51,204 nt of DNA from Verrucomicrobiia bacterium (lineage in GTDB: Bacteria; Verrucomicrobiota; Verrucomicrobiia; Limisphaerales; DASXHY01), in assembly GCA_035629175.1 (NCBI GenBank), contig DASPIL010000095.1, positions 1-51,204 of the forward strand, given 5' to 3'. Made by a program: the position numbers and the translations under genes. The stretch's first letter is position 1. Every line of letters starts with the position of its first letter. Of this stretch, positions 18,877 to 29,398 are shown in pieces. Under the pieces are notes generated by a model. That model saw nothing but the letters and a program-made list of their open reading frames with translations. It was not told where the DNA came from and made no database searches.

Positions 18877-21651
18877 ATGAAGCACCGTCTGACCGCCCTT
18901 CTTCAACCCTTCGCGCGTTTCGCCACGTTGCAATTCCCGACAACCTATCGCTCGCGCATTCAATCCTGGATCTGCATGGCCCTGCTGGTCGCGTCGACGG
19001 CTGCACATGGAGCAGTGTCGGTTGGGAAATTGCGCTGTGAGTATCTTGCCAACCCGGAAGGCCTGGATGTCGTCCGCCCGCGCCTCAGCTGGATTCTGGA
19101 TGCGTCCAGCCGTGGGACCGTGCAGACGGGGTATCAGGTTCTGGCCGCCTCCACCGCGGAACTCCTCAAGCAAAACCGGGGGGATCTTTGGGACAGCGGG
19201 AAGGTGGAGTCTGATCAATCCATCCATGTTGAATATGGCGGCAAGCCGCTGCGCGCAGGCCAGCAATGTTTCTGGAAGGTGCGGGTTTGGGCGGGGTCTG
19301 CAAAGGCTTCCCGGTGGAGCGACCCAGCCAGGTGGTCCATCGGCCTTCTGAATTCGAGCGATTGGAAAGGTCAATGGATCGGAAACCCGGTTCCTGCCAA
19401 CGATCTTCAGCTGAAGGCTCCCCTTCCTGCACCCTTGCTGCGAAAAAGTTTCGACATCAAGCGGCCGGTCCGCCGCGCCACCGCCTACATCTGCGGTCTC
19501 GGCTATTACGAAATGGAGCTCAACGGATCCAAGGTCGGCAATCGCGTCCTTGATCCCATGATCACGCAATACGACAAGCGCGCCGCTTATGTAACCCACG
19601 ATGTCACACGCCTGTTGAACCGCGGGAAGAATGCCGTTGGCGTAACCCTTGGGAACAGCTGGTACAACGCAACCGTCAGCGAGGCATGGGACTTTGACAA
19701 GGCCCCGTGGCGCGCGCAGCCGCAATTGCTGCTGCAGATGAACATCGAATATGCGGATGGGTCCTCCGAGCAGGTCGTCAGCGATTCCACCTGGAAAATT
19801 TCCAGCGGCCCGATCGTGTTCGACCAGCTGCGCGTGGGCGAATTTCACGATGCCCGGCTGGAAAAACCCGGCTGGTCCAAACCAGGCTTCGACGATTCCG
19901 GCTGGTCCCCCGCCGCAGTCCGCGAAGGTCCGAAAGCCATTCTCACCGCGGCGAACGTGGAACCCATCCGCGTCATGAAAACGCTTGAACCCGTGAGCGT
20001 GAAGGAACCGAAACCCGGGGTCTTCGTGTTTGACCTCGGACAGAACATCGCCGGCTGGCCGCGCCTTCGCGTCAAGGGCGCCGCCGGAACAACCGTTCAA
20101 ATGAAATGCGGAGAACGGCTCAATCCCGATGGAACGCTCGACCAGAAGGACATCGCGCAGCACGTTCGTTCAACCGATTTCCAGCTGACAACCTACACGC
20201 TCAAGGGCCAGGGAACTGAAGTTTGGGAACCGCGCTTCACCTTTCACGGATTCCAATACGTGCAGCTCGAGGGCTTCCCCGGCAAACCCGATTTCAGCGC
20301 CATCGAAGGCCGGGTTGTGCACACCGCCTTCGAGCGCGCCGGAAGCTTCAAATGCTCGAATGACCTGTTGAATAAAATCCAAACCGCGGCACTCTGGTCC
20401 TACGTCGGAAACTTCGTCGGCTTCCCGAGCGATTGCCCGCATAGGGAAAAGAACGGCTGGACAGGCGACGCGCAGCTCATCGTGCAGATGGGGCTCGAAT
20501 ATTTCGGGGCACAGGCGGCTTACACGGAATGGCTGCGGGACGTTGGCAGCATGGTTCGCGCGGACGGCAAACTGCCGAGCATCGTTCCCACCGGCGGCTG
20601 GGGTTACAACCGATTGGATGGCCCGGCATGGGAATCGGCCTTCGTTCTGATTCCGTGGGAACTCTACCTCCAGGCGGGAGACCACCGCATCCTCGAGACA
20701 CACTATGACGGCTTCAAACAGTGGATCGGCTGGTATTCCGGGATCGCAACCAACCACATCGTGAACTACGGCCTCGGCGACTGGTGCCCCGCCCGGTCCC
20801 AAACCCCGCGCACTGTGACATCGACCGCCTATTATCACCAATGTCTGCGCATCATCTCAAAAACCGCCGACCTGCTGGGGAAGATCGACGAAGCCAGGCA
20901 TTATGCAAAACTCGCTGACAACGTCCGCTCCGCATTCAACACACAGTTCTTCAACGCCGAAACGGGCTTGTATGCAAATGGCACCCAGACCGCGCTGTCC
21001 TGCGCTCTCTATCAGGATCTCGTGGACGATCCGCATCGAAGCGCCGTCTCGCAAAACCTTGCGGAACAGGTGCGCACGAACGGACACCGCCTGGATGTCG
21101 GGATCCTTGGCTCCAAGTACCTGCTGCGTGCACTCAGCGACCACGGGCACTTTGATGTCGCGTGGAAGGTCGCCACTCAAACGAATTCGCCCAGCTGGGG
21201 CAACTGGATCATGCTCGGCGCAAACACGCTGTGGGAGGATTGGCCCGGCGCCATGTCCCGCAACCACATCATGTTCGGCGACATCTCATCGTGGTTTATG
21301 GAATATCTCGCAGGCATCCGCTACGACTCCCGCGACGTCGCCTACAAACGCATTCTCATCCAGCCCAACATCGCGGACGATCTCACGTGGGCGCGCGCAA
21401 CCCGTGAATCCATGTATGGCACCATCCGGAGCGAATGGAAACGATCCCCCGATCGCTTCGACCTGAACGTCACGGTTCCCGCGAACACCACGGCCACTGT
21501 CGTTGTGCCAGGAGTGTTCGATGGCAACCTCAGGGAATCCGGGCGAAGGATTTCCGGCGCACGCGGCGTGAAGGTCATCCGCCAGGGACTCTCTGAACAC
21601 GTGCTGGAGGTCGGCTCGGGAACGTATCGATTCCGGCTCGAACGCCGCTGA
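18877..21651 (+). CDS. Secreted alpha-L-rhamnosidase (GH78)
   Basis: About 924 residues from MKHRLTALLQP at 18877. It is predicted to remove terminal alpha-L-rhamnose from pectin side chains or glycosides, outside the cytoplasm. The signal sequence ends near AAHGA. Beta domains typical of GH78 (VGKLRCEYLANPEGLD, PRLSWIL) come first, then the (alpha/alpha)6 barrel. The catalytic region SDCPHREKNGWTGDAQ carries the conserved acidic residues D519, E524 and D531, and the candidate general base E787 is in LWEDWPG. A C-terminal beta domain follows (ANTTATVVVPG). All expected catalytic residues are present. It is convergent with the broken arabinofuranosidase gene, suggesting a small locus for pectin or hemicellulose breakdown. 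Confidence 0.95.
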   Translation: MKHRLTALLQPFARFATLQFPTTYRSRIQSWICMALLVASTAAHGAVSVGKLRCEYLANPEGLDVVRPRLSWILDASSRGTVQTGYQVLAASTAELLKQNRGDLWDSGKVESDQSIHVEYGGKPLRAGQQCFWKVRVWAGSAKASRWSDPARWSIGLLNSSDWKGQWIGNPVPANDLQLKAPLPAPLLRKSFDIKRPVRRATAYICGLGYYEMELNGSKVGNRVLDPMITQYDKRAAYVTHDVTRLLNRGKNAVGVTLGNSWYNATVSEAWDFDKAPWRAQPQLLLQMNIEYADGSSEQVVSDSTWKISSGPIVFDQLRVGEFHDARLEKPGWSKPGFDDSGWSPAAVREGPKAILTAANVEPIRVMKTLEPVSVKEPKPGVFVFDLGQNIAGWPRLRVKGAAGTTVQMKCGERLNPDGTLDQKDIAQHVRSTDFQLTTYTLKGQGTEVWEPRFTFHGFQYVQLEGFPGKPDFSAIEGRVVHTAFERAGSFKCSNDLLNKIQTAALWSYVGNFVGFPSDCPHREKNGWTGDAQLIVQMGLEYFGAQAAYTEWLRDVGSMVRADGKLPSIVPTGGWGYNRLDGPAWESAFVLIPWELYLQAGDHRILETHYDGFKQWIGWYSGIATNHIVNYGLGDWCPARSQTPRTVTSTAYYHQCLRIISKTADLLGKIDEARHYAKLADNVRSAFNTQFFNAETGLYANGTQTALSCALYQDLVDDPHRSAVSQNLAEQVRTNGHRLDVGILGSKYLLRALSDHGHFDVAWKVATQTNSPSWGNWIMLGANTLWEDWPGAMSRNHIMFGDISSWFMEYLAGIRYDSRDVAYKRILIQPNIADDLTWARATRESMYGTIRSEWKRSPDRFDLNVTVPANTTATVVVPGVFDGNLRESGRRISGARGVKVIRQGLSEHVLEVGSGTYRFRLERR

Positions 21652-21707
21652 TGCGCAGATGCGCATCGAACGCGTCTGCGCGACAAACCGCGTCCCTAAC
21701 GAGGGTG

Positions 21708-24217
21708 CTATTTGCTGACTCGAATCGCGGCCACAGAATGCGGCGGCAGGGCAAACCTCACCCTGTTCGCGTCCATGCGGGCGCGGGCGTTCACGGGCTT
21801 GATGTTTGCCTTTTCAGTCATTGAATTCCGCGCCTGCGTCGATGCCGGTGCGATCAGCTTCATCGCGGCCTTTCGTCCCTTGAACGCCCCCTCGAACGCA
21901 ACGTTCACTTCGAGCGGTTCATCCGAGAGATTCACTGCCTTGAGGATGACCTCATCCCTGCCGTCGGTTGTGGTGGCGACCACGTTCAACCGTTCCTCGT
22001 TCGCATTCTGGGATTCCAAACGATTCGGTGCGAAGTGTTCGCGCCACAGCTTCATCACCACGTAATTGGGTCCCGCGAACCATTCCTTGTTGTCGAAGTT
22101 GATGAACGCATTGTCCCAGCCGTGCGCGCTCACATGGCGCGCCAACAGTGCAGGCCCCGCCATGGTCAGATACTTCCCGTGCTTCTCAAAAACGTTGAGA
22201 ATGCCAGCCGCGTAAACGCCCGTCCGCCAGTCTGTCGTCTGCGCGTTCCACTCGGAGACATAGACCTGCACGTCGGAATTCCTTGAGCCCTTGATCAGCT
22301 CGGCGACGTCGGTGTAGAGCCGGTCCTGGTCGTTAATTCCAGACACGAAGCGTTCCGCGGCGGTGTAATGATGAATCGAGAGAATCGAGAAGTTCTCCGC
22401 CGCATCGTTCACGACGGGCCTGTTGTAATTGCGATCGGTCCCGTTGCCGCCATGGGCAATGATCGTGATGGATGGATCCTGCGCCTTCATGCGTTTGGCA
22501 AAGAGGTTCACCGCCTGTGCATAAACAGACGGATTGCGAACCCGCGAACGCCAGAGCTCATTGTCGATTTCCCAAAGCTTCACGTTGTAAGGTTCGGGAT
22601 GTCCATTCGCAGCACGCACTGCGCCCCACCTGCTCGTTGCAGGGCCGTTGCAGTATTCAATCCATTCGCATGCCTCGACAACGAACGGCTCCCATTCCTC
22701 AGGCGTATCGATGAAGTCCCCGTCCTGGCGATTGCCGCCCGGCTTGACCTGGTGCATGCCTGTTTGGACGACGATCAATGGCTCCGAATTAAGCATGCGC
22801 GAGAGGCGAATGTATTCGTCAGTGCCGAGTGCGTTCGGATCGTATTCCTCCCACCAAGGCTGGAGGCCTTTCTTGCGGTCCTTCTGCGGTCCGATGCCAT
22901 GCTTCCAACGATACGTCTCGGCGTAACAACCGCCCGGCCAGCGCATCGTAGTCGGTTGCAATCCGCGGAACGCCTCGAGCAAATCAGCGCGAAACCCGCC
23001 TGTGTCGCGCGCTGACTTGGGCATCAGCGACACCTGGTCAATCAACACCTGATGTTCGCCATCAAACACAATTCTCAGGGTGGCGGCATTTACGGTCCTG
23101 CGGCTGTTGAGACGAAGTGGAAACTCCTTCCATTCCGAAGCCGGCGCCGGGAGTTTCTGTTCCGCGACCACGGAATCCCCGTTCACCAACTGCACCGTAA
23201 CGCCGTTGGGCGCACTGCCCTTGAGCCACAACGAACCTTCAAGTGGATCGTTTCTCTTCAAATTAAAATCCGGCTGCCAGAGATCGTCCGCCCCGTGCCT
23301 GAAAGTTCCAGGCAGCGCGCATCGTTCAATGCCTCTCCGGGTGTATCGACAACGCGCGCTTTTCCGCCCGTCACGCTCCAACGTTCAACAATCGTGCCGG
23401 GAACATTGGCTGCCAGCGGACGATTCCAAAACACGGTTCCGTCGAGGCCCTTGACCAGGAAATTGCGAAACTGAGCCTTGGCGCCCGCAACGCCAACTCC
23501 GATCCAACCAGCGCTGCGGATTCGGGAGGGCCCGCCATTGGTTGGCTGGACGTCAAAGATCCGCTTTCCGTCGAGCCAGGCTTCAACCCGCTGATCCTCC
23601 ACTCGAACGCGGACCTTGTGCCATTTGTCAGGCGCGAACGCTCCCTGCACAGGCTCGGCGAGTGCAACCGGCCGGGAGTCGCCACCGCCCTGGCCGCGGC
23701 CACGAAGCGGCAGAACCTCCAGGACGTGAACTGAATTGCTCTCCGCTCCCAGCGTGAGCGCGGCCGAACCGCGGAAAAGAACACGCACGCCGCCCTCCCC
23801 TGCTGTCTTGCGGACTTCAACCGTGTAATCCAGGTCGCGGAATTCAAAGCCGCCAAGAAGGCGGGACTGGGGCTCGGCACCATCGTATGAGATGATCTCG
23901 CCACGCGTGGTCCAACCCGGCGATCCCATTGCGTTCTCGCGATCCTGTTCAAACGATCGGTTCCAAACCACGTCCCCCCACAAACCGTTGTTCGCCGAAT
24001 GGTAAATGTGCTCAAAGAAATGGCCGTATACGAGCTTGTCGACTGTATTGGCCACGACATCGGTTCGCACACTCACCTTCACTTCCGCAGGTGGCGCAGC
24101 GTCGGCAACGCTCGGGAATGCCGCGCCCAGCCAGAGAACCGACAGGCACATCGACCAGCGGCAGCGAGGGGCCGTCCAGCGGGAAGAGTCGTTCAGGGAT
24201 GCAGTTTTCATGATCAT
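21708..24217 (-). pseudogene. Alpha-L-arabinofuranosidase (GH51), interrupted by a frameshift
   Basis: Two overlapping reading frames together make one GH51 enzyme of about 836 residues. The N-terminal piece (24217 to 23258; ATG also at 24211) has a signal peptide and VYGHFFEHIYHSANNGLWGD, then a lectin-like insert. The C-terminal piece (in frame to 21708) has RWPGGCYAETYRWKHGIGP, the acid/base region LWEIDNELW and the nucleophile region VSEWNAQTTDW. Sense shifts from ARCLELSG to DDLWQPDFN next to a run of four C at 23291-23294 (plus strand); adding one base there restores a continuous frame. It could be a real inactivating mutation, slippage-based variation or a sequencing error. If intact, it would release arabinose from hemicellulose or pectin. 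Confidence 0.85.
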
Positions 24218-24600
24218 CGTCTATGCAGAGGGCAATCACTACCGGCAGGTTTCCGTGTTTTCGATTTAAGCCGCCTTCGCTCTTTTCCCCCGGATCCAAA
24301 TCCTGAGGGTGCGATGTGCCTTGCGAATCCGTGTTCATCAGCCTCCTTCAGGGCTTCAACTCGTCTTCGCCGTTCTTGGACGTATTCGATCTTTGTTCGT
24401 GTGATTCGTGTGTTTCGGGTTAACCCCTCCTCACCGGAAACGTTTGCGTTTTGGCATCCGTGTTGATCCGTGTCCCTCCGAGGTTAAGTTCCTCTCTTCA
24501 ATTCGCGTAATTCGCGTAAACCCGTTTTCACCCTTCCCGTTTCGTTGCGGCTCTGCCTCGATGTGGCTCCGTGATTCCCATCCAAGCGACGAAGAACCTT
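24218..24600. repeat. Intergenic repeat region before the phosphate operon
   Basis: This stretch holds no convincing gene. From about 24380 it carries members of the window-wide intergenic repeat: ttcgtgtgattcgtgtg near 24400, then a core at about 24440-24560 with gaggttaagttcctctcttc followed by aattcgcgtaaacccgtttt and a C/T-rich tail. Closely similar text recurs at 40044-40190, 41108-41230 and 45640-45740. Reading frames across it on both strands give low-complexity products and were not accepted. Confidence 0.7.
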
Positions 24601-24603
24601 TTT

Positions 24604-24621
24604 TCGTCACACGTTTGTAAC
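24604..24621 (+). promoter_or_regulatory. Pho-box-like PhoB site upstream of the phosphate operon
   Basis: TCGTCAC-ACGT-TTGTAAC: two 7-base direct-repeat units with a 4-base spacer (11-bp period), the layout of a Pho box. A further CTGTAAC sits in the same helical phase 22 bp on (24637-24643), and CCGTAAC occurs at 24664-24670. It lies about 65 bases before the porin start. PhoB binding is inferred from layout and from the phoB gene in the same cluster. Confidence 0.55.
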
Positions 24622-24685
24622 AATTCCGCCGAGGACCTGTAACACGGCGCTGTGATCCTGACGCCGTAACAGAATTGAAACACGC

Positions 24686-26032
24686 ATGAATACTAAAACG
24701 GTCGCAAGGGTCCTGGTCTGCGGAGCCATCGCAGGTCTGATGGGATCCGCCTCGAATGCCGCTGACACTCCAGGGAAAGGCATCGATCCGTTGACAGACG
24801 CGCTGGTTCGCAAAGGAATCCTCACGCCAAAGGAAGCGGAGGAAATCAAAGCGGAACTGGGAGAAAAGCCGGCGAACACCCTGAACTTCGCATGGAAGGA
24901 TGGCATCAGCATCCAGTCGGCCGACAAGGAAACCTTCAATGGCAAACTCGGCGGACGCATTCATTTTGACGCGGGATTTGCCTCCCAGGATGACGACCTT
25001 GAATCGTTGGCGGGCCAGACTCCCGCCGGCGTTGAATTTCGAAGAGCGCGGATCGCGTTGGAGGGCGAGCTCAAACTTTCCCTGCCGACGTTTTACAAAA
25101 TCGAACTCGATTTCGGCGGGGCGGAAGTATCGTTCAAGGATGTGTTCATTGGATTCGCCGATCTGCCGTTCGTGGGCTCGTTCCAGGCCGGACATTTCAA
25201 GGAGCCCATCAGCCTCGACATGCTCACGAGCAGCAGGTTTATCCCATTCATGGAACGCGCGGCTCCCGTGGAAGCCTTTGCACCCGAGCGCAACACGGGA
25301 GCGATGTTCCAGAATGCCCTGCTAAAAGACCGGATGACCTGGGCACTCGGCGCGTTCACTGAAAGTGGCGAAAGCGGCAACAGCGAACTGGATGGCACCT
25401 TCCGTGTGTCCGGGCGAGTTACCGCTCTTCCGTATTGGGATGAAGCATCGAAGGGACGGAAGTTTGTACACGTGGGACTCAGTGGAAGCGTCATCGAACC
25501 ATCGAATGGCGAGGCGCGATTCCGCTCGCGTCCCGAATCACACCTCGCGCCGCGGTTTGTCGACACCGGCGCTTTTGATGCCGATCAAACATATCTCGCC
25601 GCGGCGGAACTGGCGGCCGTGGTGGGACCGTTCTCCCTGCAAGCGGAGTATCTGCGGAACTGGGTTTCTCTTCCGGGATCGGGGGAAGTTTCGTTCGATG
25701 GCTACTATGTCCTGGGCAGCTTCTTCATCACGGGTGAGCATCGTCCTTACAAACGATCGAGCGCAGCCTTCGACCGGATCCGGCCGCGTCACAATTTTTC
25801 GCTAACGGAGGGTGGCGCCGGAGCGTGGGAACTGCTCGCCCGCTACTCACATCTCAACCTCAACGACGGGGCAATCAGCGGCGGAGAGATGGATGATATC
25901 ACGCTTGGGTTGAACTGGTATTTGAACCCGAACACCCGCGTGATGTGGAACTATGTCTTTTCCGATGTGGAGCGGAGCGGGGTTGAGGCCAGCGCGCACA
26001 TCTTTCAAACGCGGCTCGCAGTGGATTTTTAA
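24686..26032 (+). CDS. Phosphate-selective porin (OprP/OprO family)
   Basis: A 448-residue outer-membrane barrel. It has a signal peptide (TVARVLVCGAIAGLMGSASNA), a short helical segment (DALVRKGILTPKEAEEIKAE) common at the N-terminus of this family, then beta strands with family-typical patterns (GGRIHFDAGFASQD, VEFRRARIALEG, FKDVFIGF, FKEPISLDMLTSS, WELLARYSHLNLND, DDITLGLNWYLNPNTRVMWNY) and a terminal phenylalanine. Such porins let phosphate or polyphosphate across the outer membrane. It is the first gene of the pst-pho block, preceded by a Pho-box-like site and followed 46 bases later by pstS. Confidence 0.93.
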   Translation: MNTKTVARVLVCGAIAGLMGSASNAADTPGKGIDPLTDALVRKGILTPKEAEEIKAELGEKPANTLNFAWKDGISIQSADKETFNGKLGGRIHFDAGFASQDDDLESLAGQTPAGVEFRRARIALEGELKLSLPTFYKIELDFGGAEVSFKDVFIGFADLPFVGSFQAGHFKEPISLDMLTSSRFIPFMERAAPVEAFAPERNTGAMFQNALLKDRMTWALGAFTESGESGNSELDGTFRVSGRVTALPYWDEASKGRKFVHVGLSGSVIEPSNGEARFRSRPESHLAPRFVDTGAFDADQTYLAAAELAAVVGPFSLQAEYLRNWVSLPGSGEVSFDGYYVLGSFFITGEHRPYKRSSAAFDRIRPRHNFSLTEGGAGAWELLARYSHLNLNDGAISGGEMDDITLGLNWYLNPNTRVMWNYVFSDVERSGVEASAHIFQTRLAVDF

Positions 26033-26078
26033 CCCGCCTGCAACGCGAACGAATCATCAGGAACAACAACACACGATC

Positions 26079-27053
26079 ATGAAGAAAATACTTTCCAGCC
26101 AATTTCTCGTTGCGGCACTGAGCTGCGCCTGCAGCGTCGCTGTCGCGCAACCCGTCAAGGTGGACGAAAAACTTCCACCTTATGAAACCGTCTCCGGCGT
26201 TTCCGGCAACTTGAACTCGATCGGGTCGGACACGCTGAACAACCTGATGACACTCTGGGCGGAGAGTTTTCAGGCCTATTATCCGAACGTAAAAATCCAG
26301 ATTGAAGGAAAGGGATCCTCAACAGCGCCGCCAGCCCTTATCGAAAACACCGCTCAACTGGGTCCGATGAGCCGTCCCATGAAACAGGCCGAAATTGACG
26401 CATTCGAAAGCAAGCACGGCTACAAGCCGGCGGAGATCAAAGTCGCAATCGATGCGCTTGCCGTTTACGTGCACAAGGACAATTCCATCCCGTCGCTGTC
26501 GATGAAGCAGGTCGACGGGATATTTTCGAGCACCCGGAAATCGGGCAGTTTGCCGCTCGCAACATGGGGCGACCTCGCCATGCCAGACACATGGAAAAGC
26601 CGGCCGTTGTCCTTGTATGGACGCAATAGCGCGTCGGGAACCTACGGATTCTTCAAAGATGTGGCACTGCGCGGCGGGGATTTCAAAGCCACAGTCAAAG
26701 AGCAACCTGGCTCCTCATCGGTTGTACAGGCGGTGGCGAACGACCTGGCAGGCATCGGCTATTCTGGAATTGGATACATGACTTCGGGCGTGCGCCCGCT
26801 GCCGCTTTCTGGCGCGGATGGGAAACCGCACCAGCCGTCGCTCGAGAACTGCGTGAGCGGCAAATACCCGCTCGCGCGATTCCTCTACATCTACGTTAAC
26901 AAGAAGCCTGGCCAGCCCATGGACAAGCTGACGTCTGAATTCATCCGTTTCATTTTGTCGGGGCCCGGCCAGGAAATCGTTGTGAAAGACGGATACTTCC
27001 CCCTTCCCGCCGAGCCCGCAGCGGCCGAAACGAAAAAGGTGACAAACAACTGA
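26079..27053 (+). CDS. pstS: Phosphate ABC transporter substrate-binding protein PstS
   Basis: About 324 residues from MKKILSSQFLVAAL at 26079, chosen because it begins a signal peptide and follows atcaggaac; upstream codons in the frame lie inside the porin gene. It is the periplasmic phosphate receptor that feeds PstCA. Family motifs are NLNSIGSDTLNNLM near the N-terminus, IEGKGSSTAPPALIE, GPMSRPMK and GRNSASGTYGFFKD, which provide the Ser/Thr/Arg/Asp contacts to phosphate in this superfamily, plus GIGYSGIGYM near the end. Length is normal. It lies between the porin and pstC genes on the same strand. Confidence 0.95.
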   Translation: MKKILSSQFLVAALSCACSVAVAQPVKVDEKLPPYETVSGVSGNLNSIGSDTLNNLMTLWAESFQAYYPNVKIQIEGKGSSTAPPALIENTAQLGPMSRPMKQAEIDAFESKHGYKPAEIKVAIDALAVYVHKDNSIPSLSMKQVDGIFSSTRKSGSLPLATWGDLAMPDTWKSRPLSLYGRNSASGTYGFFKDVALRGGDFKATVKEQPGSSSVVQAVANDLAGIGYSGIGYMTSGVRPLPLSGADGKPHQPSLENCVSGKYPLARFLYIYVNKKPGQPMDKLTSEFIRFILSGPGQEIVVKDGYFPLPAEPAAAETKKVTNN

Positions 27054-27100
27054 TTTGAGTTCCGTGCCGCCATTCAGACACTCGAGCTGGACGTGAAGAT

Positions 27101-29398
27101 ATGTCGCTGATTGAACCACCGGGCTCCATCAAGGCCCCCGCCGTTTCGGAAAGATTCCAGACGGCGAGGTCCACATTGTTGATGGACCGTTTCATGACGC
27201 AGTTCATCAAAATCGGCGGCGTCGGCATCATCACGGTAGTGCTCGGAATCTTTCTGTTCCTCCTGTGGCAGATCATTCCACTGTTTCGCACCGCAAAGGT
27301 CCAGGAATTACAATCGATTCAACTTCCGCCATCGACCTATCGGGTGCTCGCACTCGACGAGTACGCGCAATTGCCGATCCTGGCGGATGAGCGCGGGCGG
27401 CTCACTGTTGTGGATGCTGCAAACGGCGGAATACTTCTGACGAACGCGGGATTCACGGAAACCAATGCCGTGTTCACCTGTGTCAGTTACAACGCAGTCG
27501 CCCAGGAACTCATCTACGGAACCGATGACGGGCGGTTTGCGATCGTGAAAATTGGCTACCGCAGCGAGGTTCGGGATGGAAAACGCCATGTTTGGGCGCA
27601 GCCGCAACCTGGCCCATTTACCCCGATCGGAAAGCCGGGGCATCCAATTCGCGACATCAGTTATGGCGACGCAGGAGATTTCAAACTGGCGGCCGCGTTG
27701 CAGGAGATCGGGGGCCGCCTGGAATTGCATGTCACAAGCCTGTCGCAGCAGACCACCTTGTTCGGATCGAGCGAGGCAACGGGCGGGAGGACCTACGATC
27801 TGACGAGTAAAATCCGGGGCCACCCCAGGAAGGCTCTTGTCAATGATGAAGCAAACAGCGTGGTGGTGTTCAACGACCTCGGAGAAATATCTTATTTCCA
27901 CCTCATTGATGAAGAGTTCCAACTGCGTCAGACGTTCACGCCTTTTGCCGGCCTGGCCGAGAAATCCATCGCCTCAATGGATTACCTCTTTGGCGACGTG
28001 ACCCTGGTGCTGACCAGCAGCGAGGGAGTGAACCGGCTGTTCAGCCTCTACGTTCCCGCAGGTGGCTCGCAGCGGATGTTCGGCAAGACCAAGGAATTCG
28101 ATCCGCTCACGTCAGGCGCCGCGTTCTATGCACGCAGTCTTCGCAACAAAGCCTTCCTGGTTGGATCGGGACAGAACGCGAGCCTTCGATTTGCAACCAC
28201 AGAGCGGACTCGATGGGAACAAACGATGCCCTTCGAGGCGACGCTCGCCGCCATTGGGACCAAGTATGATGGCCTGGCGTTCCTGGATGCTGATCACCGT
28301 ATTCATTTGTATTCCCTCGACGACCCGCATCCCGAGGCGAGCGTCAAGGCGATGTTCGGAAAAGTGTGGTATGAAGGCGCGAACGAGCCGCGATACGAAT
28401 GGCAATCGACAGGCGGTTCAGATGAGTTTGAACCCAAGCTTTCCATGATCCCGCTCATCGTTGGGACGTTGAAGGGAACGATCTACGCGATGCTGTTTGC
28501 AGTGCCAATCGCGTTCCTCGCTGCTCTCTACACATCGCAGTTTGCGCACCCGCGTTTTCGATCCGTGTTCAAGCCCGCCATGGAGATGATGGCATCCCTT
28601 CCATCGGTCGTTCTTGGCTTCCTTGCGGCGCTGTGGCTCGCGCCTTTGCTGGAGACAAGGGTGCCGTCGATTTTGCTGATGGTGATTTTCCTTCCGTTGA
28701 GCGCAATTTGCTGGGGCTCACTCTGGAGTGCCTTGCCGGCGCGCCATCGTTCACTCATCCGGCCTGGTTTTGAATTTGCCGCGTTCGCGCCGCTGTTCAT
28801 TGCGATGGTCTGGATGTGCTGGGAGATGGGGCCAGTCATCGAGCGGGGTTTGTTCGTGATCACGGATCCCGAAACGGGCCAGCGTGCGGGAGATTTTCGA
28901 CTTTGGTGGACCCAGTTCACAGGCGCGGATTTCCAGCAGCGCAACTCACTGGTCGTGGGATTCGCGATGGGGTTCGCCGTCATCCCGATCATTTTCACGA
29001 TTGCGGAGGATTCTCTCAGCAATGTGCCGGGCGCCTTGAAGAGCGGGTCACTGGCGTTGGGCGCCAGCCGCTGGCAGACGGCGTTGCGCATCGTTCTCCC
29101 GACTGCGTCCGCGGGCATCTTTTCGGCCGTAATGGTGGGTTTGGGACGGGCCGTCGGCGAGACCATGATCGTGGTGATGGCGACGGGAAACACACCGATC
29201 ACGGATTTCAACCTGTTTTCCGGAATGCGAACGTTGTCAGCCAACCTTGCCGTGGAACTGCCCGAAGCCCCGCACCACGGCACTTTATATCGCACGCTTT
29301 TCCTGGGCGCGATGCTGCTGTTCCTGTTGACGTTTTCGGTGAACACAGTCGCGGAAGTACTGCGGCAAAAATTGCGCGAACGATACAAGACGATTTGA
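27101..29398 (+). CDS. pstC: Phosphate ABC transporter permease PstC, extended form
   Basis: A 765-residue inner-membrane subunit, more than twice the size of E. coli PstC (319). After one transmembrane helix (about 32-58, IITVVLGIFLFLLWQIIPLF) comes a periplasmic insert of nearly 400 residues (about 60-445) with repeating beta segments such as YDLTSKIRGHPRKALVNDE, possibly a propeller. The canonical permease domain follows (from about 450, MIPLIVGTLKGTIYAMLFAV) with the ATPase-contacting EAA loop GSLALGASRWQTALRIVLPT. Extended PstC proteins of this type are known in Pseudomonas and relatives. The stop overlaps the pstA start (TGATG). Confidence 0.93.
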   Translation: MSLIEPPGSIKAPAVSERFQTARSTLLMDRFMTQFIKIGGVGIITVVLGIFLFLLWQIIPLFRTAKVQELQSIQLPPSTYRVLALDEYAQLPILADERGRLTVVDAANGGILLTNAGFTETNAVFTCVSYNAVAQELIYGTDDGRFAIVKIGYRSEVRDGKRHVWAQPQPGPFTPIGKPGHPIRDISYGDAGDFKLAAALQEIGGRLELHVTSLSQQTTLFGSSEATGGRTYDLTSKIRGHPRKALVNDEANSVVVFNDLGEISYFHLIDEEFQLRQTFTPFAGLAEKSIASMDYLFGDVTLVLTSSEGVNRLFSLYVPAGGSQRMFGKTKEFDPLTSGAAFYARSLRNKAFLVGSGQNASLRFATTERTRWEQTMPFEATLAAIGTKYDGLAFLDADHRIHLYSLDDPHPEASVKAMFGKVWYEGANEPRYEWQSTGGSDEFEPKLSMIPLIVGTLKGTIYAMLFAVPIAFLAALYTSQFAHPRFRSVFKPAMEMMASLPSVVLGFLAALWLAPLLETRVPSILLMVIFLPLSAICWGSLWSALPARHRSLIRPGFEFAAFAPLFIAMVWMCWEMGPVIERGLFVITDPETGQRAGDFRLWWTQFTGADFQQRNSLVVGFAMGFAVIPIIFTIAEDSLSNVPGALKSGSLALGASRWQTALRIVLPTASAGIFSAVMVGLGRAVGETMIVVMATGNTPITDFNLFSGMRTLSANLAVELPEAPHHGTLYRTLFLGAMLLFLLTFSVNTVAEVLRQKLRERYKTI

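Noticed and set aside
24431-25195. 254-codon ORF on the minus strand
   Set aside because: It crosses the intergenic repeat and runs antisense to the phosphate porin gene; its composition is not protein-like.
28816-29397. Upstream extension of pstA inside pstC
   Set aside because: It is an out-of-frame reading of the pstC membrane domain; the ATG at 29398 gives a normal first membrane helix.
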